NCBI RefSeq assembly: GCF_014193895.1
Contig: NZ_BLZR01000001.1
Span: forward strand, 3,286,001 to 3,350,000
DNA length: 64,000 nt
From: Clostridium fungisolvens
Lineage (GTDB): Bacteria > Bacillota > Clostridia > Clostridiales > Clostridiaceae
Direction of reading: 5' to 3'
Below, piece after piece: positions 15,143 to 24,246 of this stretch (position 1 is the stretch's first letter; every line of letters begins with the position of its first letter). A model generated the notes under the pieces. That model saw only the letters and a list, made by a program, of their open reading frames with translations. It did no database searches and was not told the DNA's origin. Both the position numbers and the translations under genes were made by a program.

Positions 15143-17743
15143 TCAAACTCCTATGTTATATCCTTCAAAAGCATTTATATACATCTGTCTAATCTCTCCC
15201 ATAAGTGGGTATCTTGGGTTCGCACCAGTGCATTGATCATCAAAAGCTTGCTCTACCATTTCATCTAGTGAAGAGTAGAACTTTTCTTTAGAAACACCCC
15301 ATTCTGCTATAGTTCTTGGCATTCCAACTCTAGCCTTCAAATCATCTATAGCTCTTATAAGATTTTCAATTTTTTCTTCCTCAGTGCTTCCTCCAAGCTT
15401 TAAATAATCAGCAATAACTGTATATCTCCATTTTGCATTTGGATACCTATATTGAGGAAATGCTGTCTGTTTTCTTGGATCATCTACTGCATTAAATCTT
15501 ATAACTTCATCTATCAGCAATGCATTTGCCACTCCGTGAGGTACATGATGCATTGATCCTAACTTATGTGCCATTGAGTGGCATACTCCTAAAAATGCAT
15601 TAGCAAAGGACATTCCTGCTATTGTAGCTGCATGCGCCATTTTTTCTCTGGCTTTTATATTAGTAGTACCTTCATCATAAGCTTGTGGCAAATATTTAAA
15701 TATAAGTCTTATTGCTTCTAATGCTAAGCCATTTGTGTATTCTGATGCTAAGACTGATACATAAGCTTCAATTGCATGAGTCAAGGCATCTATTCCAGAT
15801 GCTGCAGTTAAGCCTTTTGGCATATTCATCATAAGTTCAGCATCGATTATTGCCATATCTGGAGTAAGCTCATAATCTGCTAAAGGATATTTTATTCCTG
15901 TTTTTTCGTCTGTAATTACAGCAAATGGAGTTACCTCAGAACCAGTTCCTGCTGATGTTGGGATAGACACCATCATAGCTTTTTGTCCGAGCTCTGGGAA
16001 TTTATACACTCTCTTTCTTATATCCATAAATCTCATCGCTAAATCTTCAAATCTTACCTCTGGATGCTCATACATAACCCACATTATTTTAGCGCAATCC
16101 ATAGGTGACCCACCTCCAAGCGCTATTATTACATCAGGCTTAAATTTATCCATTTGATCTGCTCCATTTTTAGCGGTGGCTAAAGTTGGGTCTGGTTCTA
16201 CATCATAAAATACTCTAAAGTCAACATGACCTTCTTCCAATACCTTTATTGCCATATCTGCATACCCTAAATCATATAAAACTTTATCAGTTACAATAAA
16301 CGCTCTCTTTTTGCCCATGTCTACTAATTCTCTTAACGCTACAGCAAGAGATCCATACTTAAAGTATATTTTCTCCGGTACTCTGAACCAAAGCATATTT
16401 TCTCTCCTCTCTGCAACATTCTTTATATTAAGTAGATGCTTTGGACCAACATTTTCAGATACCGAATTTCCTCCCCAAGATCCACAGCCTAGAGTTAAAG
16501 ATGGCGCAAGTTTAAAATTATAGATATCTCCAATTGCCCCTTGTGATGCAGGCATATTTACTATTGTCCTTGCAGTCTTCATTGCTGCACCAAACTTTCC
16601 GATTCTTTCTGCACTTCTTGACTGATCTGTATATAATACCGAAGTATGCCCAAATCCGCCTAATTCAACTAATCTTGAAGCTTTGACCAAAGCTTCATCA
16701 AAATTTTTAACACAATACATTGCTAATACTGGTGAAAGTTTTTCATGAGAAAAGGGTTCTTCTATTTCAACTGATTCTACCTCTCCAACCAATACCTTTG
16801 AATATCTTGGCACATCAACACCTGCCAATTCTGCTATCTTGTATGCTGACTGACCTACTATGTCTGAGTTTAATCCGCCTTTATCATTCAGTATAATCTT
16901 TCTTACCTTTTCTCTTTCTTCTTCGTTTAATATATAAGCCCCTCTGTCATGAAGCTCTTTTCTTACCTCTTCGTATACTTCTTCTAGCACAACTAAAGCT
17001 TGCTCTGAAGCACATATCATTCCATTATCGAAAGTCTTTGATAAAAGTATTGAACTTACTGCTGTCTTTATATGAGCAGTTTCATCAATAATTACAGGGG
17101 TATTACCTGAACCTACTCCTAAAGCTGGCTTTCCTGACGAATAAGCAGCTTTTACCATCGCTGGTCCACCAGTAGCTAGTATTATGTCAGCCTCTCTCAT
17201 AACCATTTGTGATAGTTCAACTGAAGGCTCATCTATCCATCCTATTATATCTTCTGGTGCTCCTGCTTTAACTGCTGCATCTAACACTATCTTTGCAGCT
17301 GCTATAGTTGACGCCTTTGCTCTTGGATGAGGTGAAAATATTATTCCATTTCTTGTTTTAAGTGATATAAGCGCTTTAAAAATAGCCGTTGAAGTTGGAT
17401 TAGTTGTTGGGATTATAGCTGCTACTACTCCGATTGGTTCTGCCACCCTTGCTATTCCAAATGATTCATCATAATCTAATAATCCACATGTTCTATCATT
17501 TTTATATTTATTATAAATGTATTCAGATGCAAAGTGGTTTTTTATAACCTTGTCTTCCACTACCCCCATACCAGTTTCTTCAGCAGCCAACTTTGCAAGA
17601 GCTATTCTAGAATTATTTGCTGCCATTGCTGCCTGCCTAAATATTTCATCAACCTGTTCTTGGGTATAAGTTGAGTAAATTCTTTGTGCTTCCCTTACTT
17701 TAGATATTCTCTGGCTCAATTCTTCCGAATTGGTTACTTTCAT
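15143..17743 (-). CDS. adhE: Bifunctional aldehyde/alcohol dehydrogenase
   Basis: Reduces acetyl-CoA (or butyryl-CoA) to the aldehyde and then to the alcohol, reoxidising NADH. The 866 residues comprise a CoA-acylating aldehyde dehydrogenase (about 1-440, catalytic Cys about 244 in NGMICASEQ) and an iron-dependent alcohol dehydrogenase (about 450-866) with GGGSPMDCAK, GTGSEVTPFAV and metal-binding histidines in GIDALTHAIEAY and CHSMAHKLGSMHH. AdhE proteins of this kind form spirosomes. Monocistronic with AGGAGG-like ribosome binding site. No Rex-type palindrome was seen upstream. Confidence 0.97.
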   Translation of the reverse strand: MKVTNSEELSQRISKVREAQRIYSTYTQEQVDEIFRQAAMAANNSRIALAKLAAEETGMGVVEDKVIKNHFASEYIYNKYKNDRTCGLLDYDESFGIARVAEPIGVVAAIIPTTNPTSTAIFKALISLKTRNGIIFSPHPRAKASTIAAAKIVLDAAVKAGAPEDIIGWIDEPSVELSQMVMREADIILATGGPAMVKAAYSSGKPALGVGSGNTPVIIDETAHIKTAVSSILLSKTFDNGMICASEQALVVLEEVYEEVRKELHDRGAYILNEEEREKVRKIILNDKGGLNSDIVGQSAYKIAELAGVDVPRYSKVLVGEVESVEIEEPFSHEKLSPVLAMYCVKNFDEALVKASRLVELGGFGHTSVLYTDQSRSAERIGKFGAAMKTARTIVNMPASQGAIGDIYNFKLAPSLTLGCGSWGGNSVSENVGPKHLLNIKNVAERRENMLWFRVPEKIYFKYGSLAVALRELVDMGKKRAFIVTDKVLYDLGYADMAIKVLEEGHVDFRVFYDVEPDPTLATAKNGADQMDKFKPDVIIALGGGSPMDCAKIMWVMYEHPEVRFEDLAMRFMDIRKRVYKFPELGQKAMMVSIPTSAGTGSEVTPFAVITDEKTGIKYPLADYELTPDMAIIDAELMMNMPKGLTAASGIDALTHAIEAYVSVLASEYTNGLALEAIRLIFKYLPQAYDEGTTNIKAREKMAHAATIAGMSFANAFLGVCHSMAHKLGSMHHVPHGVANALLIDEVIRFNAVDDPRKQTAFPQYRYPNAKWRYTVIADYLKLGGSTEEEKIENLIRAIDDLKARVGMPRTIAEWGVSKEKFYSSLDEMVEQAFDDQCTGANPRYPLMGEIRQMYINAFEGYNIGV

Positions 17744-18076
17744 TTAAATTCCTCCTTTTATTTACACAATACTAAGCCTCATCCGCCTGTTTTATAATTA
17801 CATAGGCGTAATTTTGTTCTTATTATTCTCAATATATATACAGGAATATTCTAGATCAAAAAAAATATGCACTTACAAATTTTATGCGTCCACAAATCAA
17901 TAGTTGAAGCTGTATTTCTATAGAAAAATCCTTAATACTTAGTTATACTATTTATATGTAAGCTACAGCTGTTTCTTTAAATCAATATCAAGTTCTCAAA
18001 ACAAAACTTACCTTACTAAATCATATTAATTCCAGTGTTTCACAACTCACAATTTTAGAAAACAGGAGGTTTATAT
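17744..18076. other. Divergent gap between adhE and the HD-domain gene
   Basis: AT-rich promoter region for both genes. Bases 17780-17805 contain CGCCT...AGGCG, and AGCTGTA near 17908 is matched by TACAGCT near 17964, but neither forms a convincing known element. No clear Rex site (TTGTTAA-N-TTAACAA) and no open frame. Confidence 0.4.
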
Positions 18077-18562
18077 ATGGTAATTTCCAACATCACTAAC
18101 ATAATGATCAAGTACTTTGAAGGCGATGTAAAAAGAATAAATCACGCACTAAAGGTATATTCCTTTGCAAAAATTATTGGAGAGCTAGAACAAGTGTCTA
18201 AAGCTGACCTTTTTGTTTTAGAAATTTCCGCAGTATTACATGATATAGGTATTAAGATAAGTGAACAAAAATACAATTCATCTAATGGCAAGTATCAAGA
18301 GATAGAGGGCCCACCTGTAGCAAAGGAACTATTAGGCAGTTTCAATCTAGATTCCTCTATAGTTGATAGAGTTTGTTATCTTATAGGCAATCATCATAGT
18401 TACGATAAAATAGATTCTGTTGATTTTCAGATTTTAGTAGAAGCTGATTTTTTAGTTAATATATATGAAGATGAAATACCAAAAGACAATATCGCAATTA
18501 TAGAAGAAAAAATCTTCAGAACCTCTTCCGGTAAAGAGCTTCTTAAATCCATTTATATGTAA
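18077..18562 (+). CDS. HD-domain phosphohydrolase family protein
   Basis: Predicted metal-dependent phosphohydrolase of 161 residues. The HD motif is complete: His in RINHALKVY, HD in SAVLHDIGIK, HH in GNHHSYD, and Asp in LVEADFLVNIYED. Family members act on small phosphorylated compounds or nucleotides; the substrate is not indicated. AGGAGG eight bases before the ATG. Single gene with its own terminator. Confidence 0.87.
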   Translation: MVISNITNIMIKYFEGDVKRINHALKVYSFAKIIGELEQVSKADLFVLEISAVLHDIGIKISEQKYNSSNGKYQEIEGPPVAKELLGSFNLDSSIVDRVCYLIGNHHSYDKIDSVDFQILVEADFLVNIYEDEIPKDNIAIIEEKIFRTSSGKELLKSIYM

Positions 18563-18573
18563 GCTTAGCAAAC

Positions 18574-18610
18574 AAAAAGGTAGAAATTCATGATGAATTC
18601 CTACCTTTTT
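18574..18610. terminator. Terminator between the HD-domain gene and the convergent hypothetical
   Basis: AAAAAGGTAGAAATTCAT pairs with ATGAATTCCTACCTTTTT, giving T-runs in both directions. Confidence 0.9.
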
Positions 18611-18615
18611 GTTTA

Positions 18616-19005
18616 TTAAAACAACCTAATATTATGTTTGCGGAGCATAAATTCTTTAAATTCCTCATCGCAATTGCACTTCCCATCGCAAGAAAAACAG
18701 TGATTTTTCAAACTAGCCATGATGGACTTTCTCATATCTTCAGGTTTTTTTATTGGTGAGGCTGTAAGCTTTTCTACAACTTCAATTCCTAATAAAGTAG
18801 CCAATGGTATAAACACCATATTTATAGATTCCTTAAAATTCAAATACAATTCTAATGTTCCTACAAATACTATTGCTGAATTCATGACTACTCTAATTCT
18901 TTTCATATCCTTTGATAATTTAAGTGACTTTATTAAATCTTCTGCATTTTTTCTACCAGTAAAACTCATATGTTGATAAAATGATTGTGTTCTTATCTCC
19001 TCCAT
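18616..19005 (-). CDS. Hypothetical membrane protein with C-terminal cysteine cluster
   Basis: Not recognised; 129 residues. One or two hydrophobic segments (about residues 38-80) are followed by a cysteine-rich patch NHCFSCDGKCNCDEEF that could bind a metal or an Fe-S cluster. GAGGG stands before the ATG. Convergent with the HD-domain gene. Confidence 0.75.
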   Translation of the reverse strand: MEEIRTQSFYQHMSFTGRKNAEDLIKSLKLSKDMKRIRVVMNSAIVFVGTLELYLNFKESINMVFIPLATLLGIEVVEKLTASPIKKPEDMRKSIMASLKNHCFSCDGKCNCDEEFKEFMLRKHNIRLF

Positions 19006-19071
19006 ACTAACCCTCTTTTATCGTTTTACTGTAAATGTATGCTTAATATTACCAATGAATTCTAAAATTTA

Positions 19072-19800
19072 TTACTTAAACTTGCCAGTTACATCCCTAC
19101 ATACTCCAAAAACTCCAATTAACTCCCCGAACATATTATATTCGGGTATTGAATAATCTTCAATATAATGAAAAACCTCATTCTTATCTCTCCACCTTGT
19201 TATAATAGGTTTCGAATAATCTGCATTTCCTTCCGCTTTATCAATTAACTCTTTAAGATAGTCTGGATGAGCGGTTTTAAAGACCAATTCCGGGTCATTA
19301 TAATAATCTTCTGGACTATATCCTAGTACCTTCTCGATAGATTTACTTATGTATTCGAATCCTTTAGGTTCTACTCTAAAATAATATATTATATCCTTTG
19401 AATTATCTAATATTTTTGTTAATAACCGGTGTCTATATTCTAAGTCTTTTTCCTTTGTCACATTTATAATCGACCCATAATATCCTTTATGTATTCCCTC
19501 AACATAATGAGATCTATATAATATGCTTATATGTGTAATGACTTTATTCTTCGTTAAAACTGGTATAGTTATTGTGTTTTCTTTATCCGCCACTTCTTTA
19601 AATTGTATTAGTACCTTTTGTTCTCCTATAATATCTGAGAGATTTTTCCCAATCAATTCTTCAGCATTTTGTTCTAATAGAGACTCAATTCCATCTTCTA
19701 TATATATAATTCTACTCATTTGATCTGCAACAAAATAAAACTCCCTTTTAACCATATTAAGGTTTATATCTGAAAAATCATCTCCCATAAAATTTTTCAT
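19072..19800 (-). CDS. Protein with two PAS domains and no output domain
   Basis: Sensory protein of 242 residues. Two PAS units (about 10-120 and 125-240) are recognisable by LIGKNLSDIIGE in the first and KVLGYSPEDYYNDPELVF and GVCRDVTGK in the second. No kinase, GGDEF or HTH follows, so it must work through a partner or as a small sensor. GGAGGGA seven bases before the ATG; 30 bp downstream of the DUF1836 gene, probably one operon. Confidence 0.85.
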   Translation of the reverse strand: MKNFMGDDFSDINLNMVKREFYFVADQMSRIIYIEDGIESLLEQNAEELIGKNLSDIIGEQKVLIQFKEVADKENTITIPVLTKNKVITHISILYRSHYVEGIHKGYYGSIINVTKEKDLEYRHRLLTKILDNSKDIIYYFRVEPKGFEYISKSIEKVLGYSPEDYYNDPELVFKTAHPDYLKELIDKAEGNADYSKPIITRWRDKNEVFHYIEDYSIPEYNMFGELIGVFGVCRDVTGKFK

Positions 19801-19830
19801 GGAATCCCTCCATAAGCATGATTGTATTAT

Positions 19831-20412
19831 TTATTTTTCATTCGTATTCTCAAAAAACTTATCAATTAGCTTTTCTGCAATCTTTCTATATCCATTTGCC
19901 ATGTCAATTATGGATAGAATATATAGCAGAACATCTCCGTCTTCGTCCTTAACTTCCTTTAACTTTTGCTCTGCTGAAGCTTTTATTTCTTCAGAATTAT
20001 TAGTTTTTATTAGCAAGTACTTATTATATAATGAATCTATATCTACCTTCTCATTATTTTCTATCTTTTCAACTATAGGTTTTAATACATTCTTAATATC
20101 ATTAATAGCTAAGCTTTGCTTTAGATTGTAGATTATAATCATAAGAATTACATGATCTCTAGTATACTTTTTTTTCTTTGCTGCCATTAGTAGCTTATCT
20201 TTAGTATAATTATTTATCATAGTTTTAGTAAGTAATTTATCTTCCACACTTCTTTTAGTTTCAAATAAATTACTTTCGAATAATGTTATTACTTGGTCCA
20301 TATATAAATCCAGATTAGGTATTTGCTCAGGTTGTATTTCATTGTTAAAATGTAAATCTTCAAAGATCATTTTAAGGTTATTTAAATCTAATTCTAAATC
20401 CACGTTATTCAT
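19831..20412 (-). CDS. DUF1836 family protein
   Basis: Likely DNA-binding protein of unknown role, 193 residues. The segment RSVEDKLLTKTMINNYTKDKLL resembles the MerR-like helix-turn-helix of the DUF1836 family, followed by KKKKYTRDHVILMIIIYNLKQ. The start is the ATG at 20412 behind GGGAGGAAG; the open frame extends to 20535 but has no ribosome binding site there. Probably co-transcribed with the PAS gene. Confidence 0.85.
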   Translation of the reverse strand: MNNVDLELDLNNLKMIFEDLHFNNEIQPEQIPNLDLYMDQVITLFESNLFETKRSVEDKLLTKTMINNYTKDKLLMAAKKKKYTRDHVILMIIIYNLKQSLAINDIKNVLKPIVEKIENNEKVDIDSLYNKYLLIKTNNSEEIKASAEQKLKEVKDEDGDVLLYILSIIDMANGYRKIAEKLIDKFFENTNEK

Positions 20413-20547
20413 ATCTTCCTCCCTAGCTCTGAAAAGCAATAAGTAGTTTTTAAAACCACTTATTTTAATATTAATAGAAAATGCTAGATAATACAAGAAT
20501 TTTATAGTTATAACGAATAAATTTTGTAATTTCATTTATAATAAATA

Positions 20548-20577
20548 TTGCATAAACAATTCACTATGTCGTATACT
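20548..20577 (+). promoter_or_regulatory. Promoter of the hemolysin III family gene
   Basis: TTGCAT at 20548-20553, 18 bases, TATACT at 20572-20577, about 60 bases before the ATG. An overlapping TATAAT two to five bases further on is an alternative -10. Confidence 0.5.
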
Positions 20578-20639
20578 ATAATAAAGAGAACAAGTAGTTA
20601 TATTAACTACTTCACATAATATTTATAGGAGTTGGTGTT

Positions 20640-21287
20640 ATGATAAAATATATAAGAGAACCAGTTAATAGTTTAACTCACTTTTTTGGTGCTATAGCAT
20701 CCTTTGTCGGATTAGTTTTTATGATTTTGAAAGTAATTGATGTAAATGACTCTTTACCTTCAAGACTTACGGGAGCCATTATCTTTGGACTATCTTTAAT
20801 TTTTCTTTATAGTGCAAGTTCCATATATCACTGGTCAAAATCTTCTGCAAATAAACTGCTTATGTTAAGGAAATTTGATCACGCAATGATTTTTGTTCTC
20901 ATTGCAGGTACTTATACACCTATATGTTTAGGAGTTCTAGACGGATTTTTAGAAGTATTTGTTTTATCTACTGTATGGATTTTAGCAATCGCAGGAATCT
21001 TTCTAAAGATATTTTGGTTCGACTGTCCAAGATGGCTATATACAGCGTTTTACATAATAATGGGTTGGTTAGCCTTAACCTTCAGTGCACCTTTATATAG
21101 AACACTGTTAATGCCTGGCTTCATTTGGCTCATAATTGGAGGAGTACTATATACCATTGGAGGAATAATTTACGCATTAAAGTCCCCAAATATATCTTCA
21201 AAATTTGGATTCCATGAATTATTTCATATATTCGTCTTACTAGGAAGTTTAAGTCACTTTTATCTAATTTATGCTTTTATTTTATAA
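20640..21287 (+). CDS. Hemolysin III / PAQR family membrane protein
   Basis: Integral membrane protein of 215 residues with seven predicted helices. Family motifs are present: REPVNSLTHFFGA, SSIYHWSK, KFDHAMIFVLIAGTYTP, and GFHELFHIFVLLGSLSHF; the histidines in these likely bind zinc as in adiponectin receptors. Physiological role in bacteria is unclear; cytolytic activity is not implied. GGAG before the ATG. Confidence 0.93.
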   Translation: MIKYIREPVNSLTHFFGAIASFVGLVFMILKVIDVNDSLPSRLTGAIIFGLSLIFLYSASSIYHWSKSSANKLLMLRKFDHAMIFVLIAGTYTPICLGVLDGFLEVFVLSTVWILAIAGIFLKIFWFDCPRWLYTAFYIIMGWLALTFSAPLYRTLLMPGFIWLIIGGVLYTIGGIIYALKSPNISSKFGFHELFHIFVLLGSLSHFYLIYAFIL

Positions 21288-21306
21288 TTTAATGTATCCT
21301 TCTAAA

Positions 21307-21547
21307 AATTAATTTCCTGAAGAATAAAAAACTCACTGAAATGTTTTTCTTCAGTGAGTTTTTTGCGCATCTGCCTTTCCGAATAAATATGAGGAAAATT
21401 TGGCAGGCGACATATTCTTCTTTTTTATTCTTTAACATATATTATATTTTAAGTCTGTTACGCATATGTATCCACAGTTTTCATTAAATTATAATTCTAT
21501 AAAGAATAAAAAAACTCACTGAAGTGCTTTTCTTCAGTGAGTTTTTT
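21307..21547 (+). repeat. Modular intergenic repeat, most complete copy (ATTCTT class)
   Basis: Order of parts: spacer right end (TTCCTGAAGAATAAAAAA), terminator hairpin (CTCACTGAA/TTCAGTGAG, 21332-21360), hairpin module with CGCATCTGCC (21365-21374) and GGCAGGCG (21402-21409), TTTTTTATTCTTTAAC (21421-21436), about 75 bases of spacer containing AAGTCTGTTACGCATAT, AAAGAATAAAAAA (21501-21513), then the terminator hairpin again (to 21547). It separates two convergent genes. Confidence 0.85.
21513..21547 (-). terminator. Terminator of the lipoprotein gene, part of the repeat
   Basis: AAAAACTCACTGAAG / CTTCAGTGAGTTTTT with T-runs on both strands. A near-identical hairpin occurs at 21327-21366 on the side of the hemolysin III gene. 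Confidence 0.85.
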
Positions 21548-21553
21548 AATAAT

Positions 21554-22828
21554 TTATTTTATCAATAATGTTCCGTCGTTAATCTTCCAAGCATTGTCTT
21601 CATATACTAGCTCTACATTACAAACATCCGAAACATCTCCATCTACATACTCCACTCTAGCATTAATCTTGCTTGATCCCTGATCACTGCTTATCACCTT
21701 CGTGAAATTCTCTCCATTACTTAATCCTTGTCCATAAAGAACATACTTCTTCCCATCGCTCTCTTTAAAAAAGTTTCTAACGTGATTATTAACGAAAGCT
21801 TTAGAAAAATATTGATTAAAGGATTTAATTTCATTCTCTACATTCGTATTCTGATCTTTGATAGCTGCATAACTTAGACTATCTATGGTGATGGTTTGAT
21901 TACTATCTCCTATTCCCATCAGTTTGCTAATCTCAAAGTTCCTTCCTACTATTAGAGTACTTAAGATCTCCTCATCTTTTAAAGATTTTACAATTGCAGT
22001 ATTATCAGCAGGCTTTTTTGTGTCATTTGAAGCAGTATTATTTTTTAAATCCGTATTTTGCTTAGTTACAACTTGCGAATTATCACTTGTATTTATTTTC
22101 TCTTCCTTAACCGCTATCGGCTTTAAATCCTTATCAAACTTATACCAAGTAAGTTTTTTATCATCATTTAGCTGCGGTATTTCCAAGATACCATCTCCAT
22201 CAATATCCTGTGCATATTTTTTCAAGCCATTTACAGTACTATTTATAAGCCTTTCAATCTTACCTTTATTCATTATATAGACATCAATATTTGAATCTTT
22301 AGATACAGCTGAGTTATCTATTAATCCGTAAGTTCCATCATTTATTTTTCCTACTACTAACTCACCTGGAAATGCAGTATTAGAAGGAGCTACACTATCA
22401 CTTAAGTCTTGATATTTATCTTTCCTATATTCATAGACCTTAACAGGAGATTTCTTCTCTCCCTTGCTATTATAAGGAACAATATATATTTCAGGAATCT
22501 TATCATTATCCAAATCACCAAATGCATATCCATCTTTATTCATATCCCCGATGGTTGTCCAAGATTTATCCTTAGCAAACTTTTCTTTTATAAAGTTCAG
22601 CATAAGTTCATCTAATTTGCCAAATTCCTTCACATCTCCTCCGGCAGATATAAATTCAGCATATTTTGATACTGATTCCGGATACTTCTTTTCAGAATAA
22701 ACCTTATTTAATTGATTTAATATATCCTCTTTATTAGTTTTATTGTTATCATTACTCTTACTACATCCGAATAATGACAAACTAATTATTAGAAATAAAG
22801 CTACTGTTAGATTTAATTTCTTAGTCAT
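21554..22828 (-). CDS. Lipoprotein with VCBS/EF-hand-like repeats, function unknown
   Basis: Secreted lipid-anchored protein of 424 residues; signal peptide with lipobox LSLFGC. The segments DMNKDGYAFGDLDNDKIPEIYIV and QDIDGDGILEIPQL resemble calcium-binding loops of FG-GAP/VCBS repeats. A Thr/Asn/Lys-rich linker (about 245-275) separates the N-terminal half from a C-terminal domain of about 130 residues (ending DNAWKINDGTLLI). No enzymatic motif seen. GGAGGA before the ATG. Confidence 0.85.
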   Translation of the reverse strand: MTKKLNLTVALFLIISLSLFGCSKSNDNNKTNKEDILNQLNKVYSEKKYPESVSKYAEFISAGGDVKEFGKLDELMLNFIKEKFAKDKSWTTIGDMNKDGYAFGDLDNDKIPEIYIVPYNSKGEKKSPVKVYEYRKDKYQDLSDSVAPSNTAFPGELVVGKINDGTYGLIDNSAVSKDSNIDVYIMNKGKIERLINSTVNGLKKYAQDIDGDGILEIPQLNDDKKLTWYKFDKDLKPIAVKEEKINTSDNSQVVTKQNTDLKNNTASNDTKKPADNTAIVKSLKDEEILSTLIVGRNFEISKLMGIGDSNQTITIDSLSYAAIKDQNTNVENEIKSFNQYFSKAFVNNHVRNFFKESDGKKYVLYGQGLSNGENFTKVISSDQGSSKINARVEYVDGDVSDVCNVELVYEDNAWKINDGTLLIK

Positions 22829-22870
22829 GCTATTCCTCCGTTTTATTATGTTGTTTCATCTTTAAAGCAG

Positions 22871-22896
22871 AAAAATCCTACAATATTAGGATTTTT
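22871..22896. terminator. Hairpin with T-runs in the divergent gap
   Basis: AAAAATCCTA / TAGGATTTTT around a 6-base loop. It lies upstream of both flanking genes, so on the minus strand it would be in the leader of the lipoprotein gene and could attenuate it; on the plus strand it has no upstream gene. Confidence 0.5.
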
Positions 22897-23030
22897 GAAT
22901 AAATATAAGTATGAGTTCACTTAATAATATTCTTACATTTTCAACTATAAAATTATAGCACAGTGAAACATTTCCTTACATCACTATAAAAATTCATTTA
23001 TGCCCAATTTGGACACTTTTTTATATTTAA

Positions 23031-23059
23031 TTGACATAAGTCTCTTATTTTCATATCCT
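23031..23059 (+). promoter_or_regulatory. Probable promoter of the M20 amidohydrolase gene
   Basis: TTGACA at 23031-23036, 17 bases, TATCCT at 23054-23059, 44 bases before the ATG. The -10 is imperfect. Confidence 0.5.
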
Positions 23060-23102
23060 TATACTAAATACTAATTTTATTTTAGAAAAGAGGGTTGATT
23101 AT

Positions 23103-24215
23103 ATGGATATTATAAGAAAAGTAATAGAAGAAAACTTAGAAGAAGTAATTAGTATGTGGCATAAGCTTCATGCTACTCCTGAACTTTCATTTGAAGAATA
23201 TAAAACACAAGAGCTACTTCTTGAGTTTTTAAATTCTATGGGCTATGAGAGTAAGAAGATTGCTAAAACTGGATTAGTTGCGGTACTAGGAGATGATTCC
23301 AAAGCAATTGGCATAAGGACAGATATAGATGCTATAAACGTAGCAGGTCCTCGTCACTCCTGCGGACACGATTTTCATATGTCAACAGTGCTAGGCACTG
23401 CTCTAGTTTTAAAGAAATTAGGTGTAAAAAAGACAGTTAAATTTTTATTTCAGCCAGCGGAAGAAGCAATTGGTGGAGCAAAAGTTATGATTGAGGAAGG
23501 TGTTTTAAAAAATCCTGAAGTAACTGAAATGATTGGCTTTCATGTATGGCCAAAGGTTCCTGTTGGAACTATTGAAGTTTCACCTGGCCCATCTATGGCT
23601 TCAGTTGATGATTTTATCATTACTTTTAAAGGAAAAGGTGGCCATGCAGCAATGCCTTATATTTGTATAAATCCATTATATCCAGCAATGGATTTTATAA
23701 ATACTATGACTATAAAAACAAAAATAGAAAACAATCCATTAAATCCTCACATTCTTACCTTCACTACTTTACAATGTGGTACAGTAGGTAATGTTATAGC
23801 CGAGGAAGCAGTAGTAAAAGGAACTGTAAGAACCTTTGATATGGCTTTTAAGAAAAAGCTTCAAAATCAAATTTTAGCCGAAGCTGAAGATATCGGCAAA
23901 AAATATAATTGTTCTGTATCATCCCATTATAATGTATATTATCCGCCTGTTATAAGCGATGAAGCTTTGACAGAAAAATTTACTAAGATTAGTAAAAAGG
24001 CTCTAGGCGAAAACAATGTTAGGCCATTGGAAAAAACTTTTACAGCAGAGGATTTTTCTTTCTATTGCGAGAAAGTTCCATCAGTACATTTTAGACTTGG
24101 TATATCTGATGGTTCTAAAGGTGAATCACCGCTACATTCACCTAATTTTGACGGATCATTCGAAGCATTGTATTATGGTATATATACTCTTGTAAACTAT
24201 GTTTTAAACGCATAA
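23103..24215 (+). CDS. M20 family amidohydrolase
   Basis: Metal-dependent amidohydrolase (M20D: N-acyl-amino-acid amidohydrolase, hippurate hydrolase, N-acetyldiaminopimelate deacetylase relatives), 370 residues. Metal ligands: Cys and His of SCGHDFHM, Glu pair of PAEEA, His of IGFHVWP and His of PLHSPNFD. GKGGHAAMP marks the dimerisation domain. The exact acyl substrate cannot be read from sequence. AGAGGG before the ATG; next gene starts 31 bp downstream, so co-transcription is possible. Confidence 0.9.
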   Translation: MDIIRKVIEENLEEVISMWHKLHATPELSFEEYKTQELLLEFLNSMGYESKKIAKTGLVAVLGDDSKAIGIRTDIDAINVAGPRHSCGHDFHMSTVLGTALVLKKLGVKKTVKFLFQPAEEAIGGAKVMIEEGVLKNPEVTEMIGFHVWPKVPVGTIEVSPGPSMASVDDFIITFKGKGGHAAMPYICINPLYPAMDFINTMTIKTKIENNPLNPHILTFTTLQCGTVGNVIAEEAVVKGTVRTFDMAFKKKLQNQILAEAEDIGKKYNCSVSSHYNVYYPPVISDEALTEKFTKISKKALGENNVRPLEKTFTAEDFSFYCEKVPSVHFRLGISDGSKGESPLHSPNFDGSFEALYYGIYTLVNYVLNA

Positions 24216-24246
24216 TCAAATTTATTTTTTATTGGGGGGAAAAGTT

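Noticed and set aside
17744..18076. Rex operator upstream of adhE
   Set aside because: No TTGTTAA-N-TTAACAA palindrome or near match was found; only short half-site-like TTGTT runs common in AT-rich DNA.
20640..21287. Virulence haemolysin
   Set aside because: The name hemolysin III is historical; the protein is a PAQR-type membrane protein found widely in non-pathogens.
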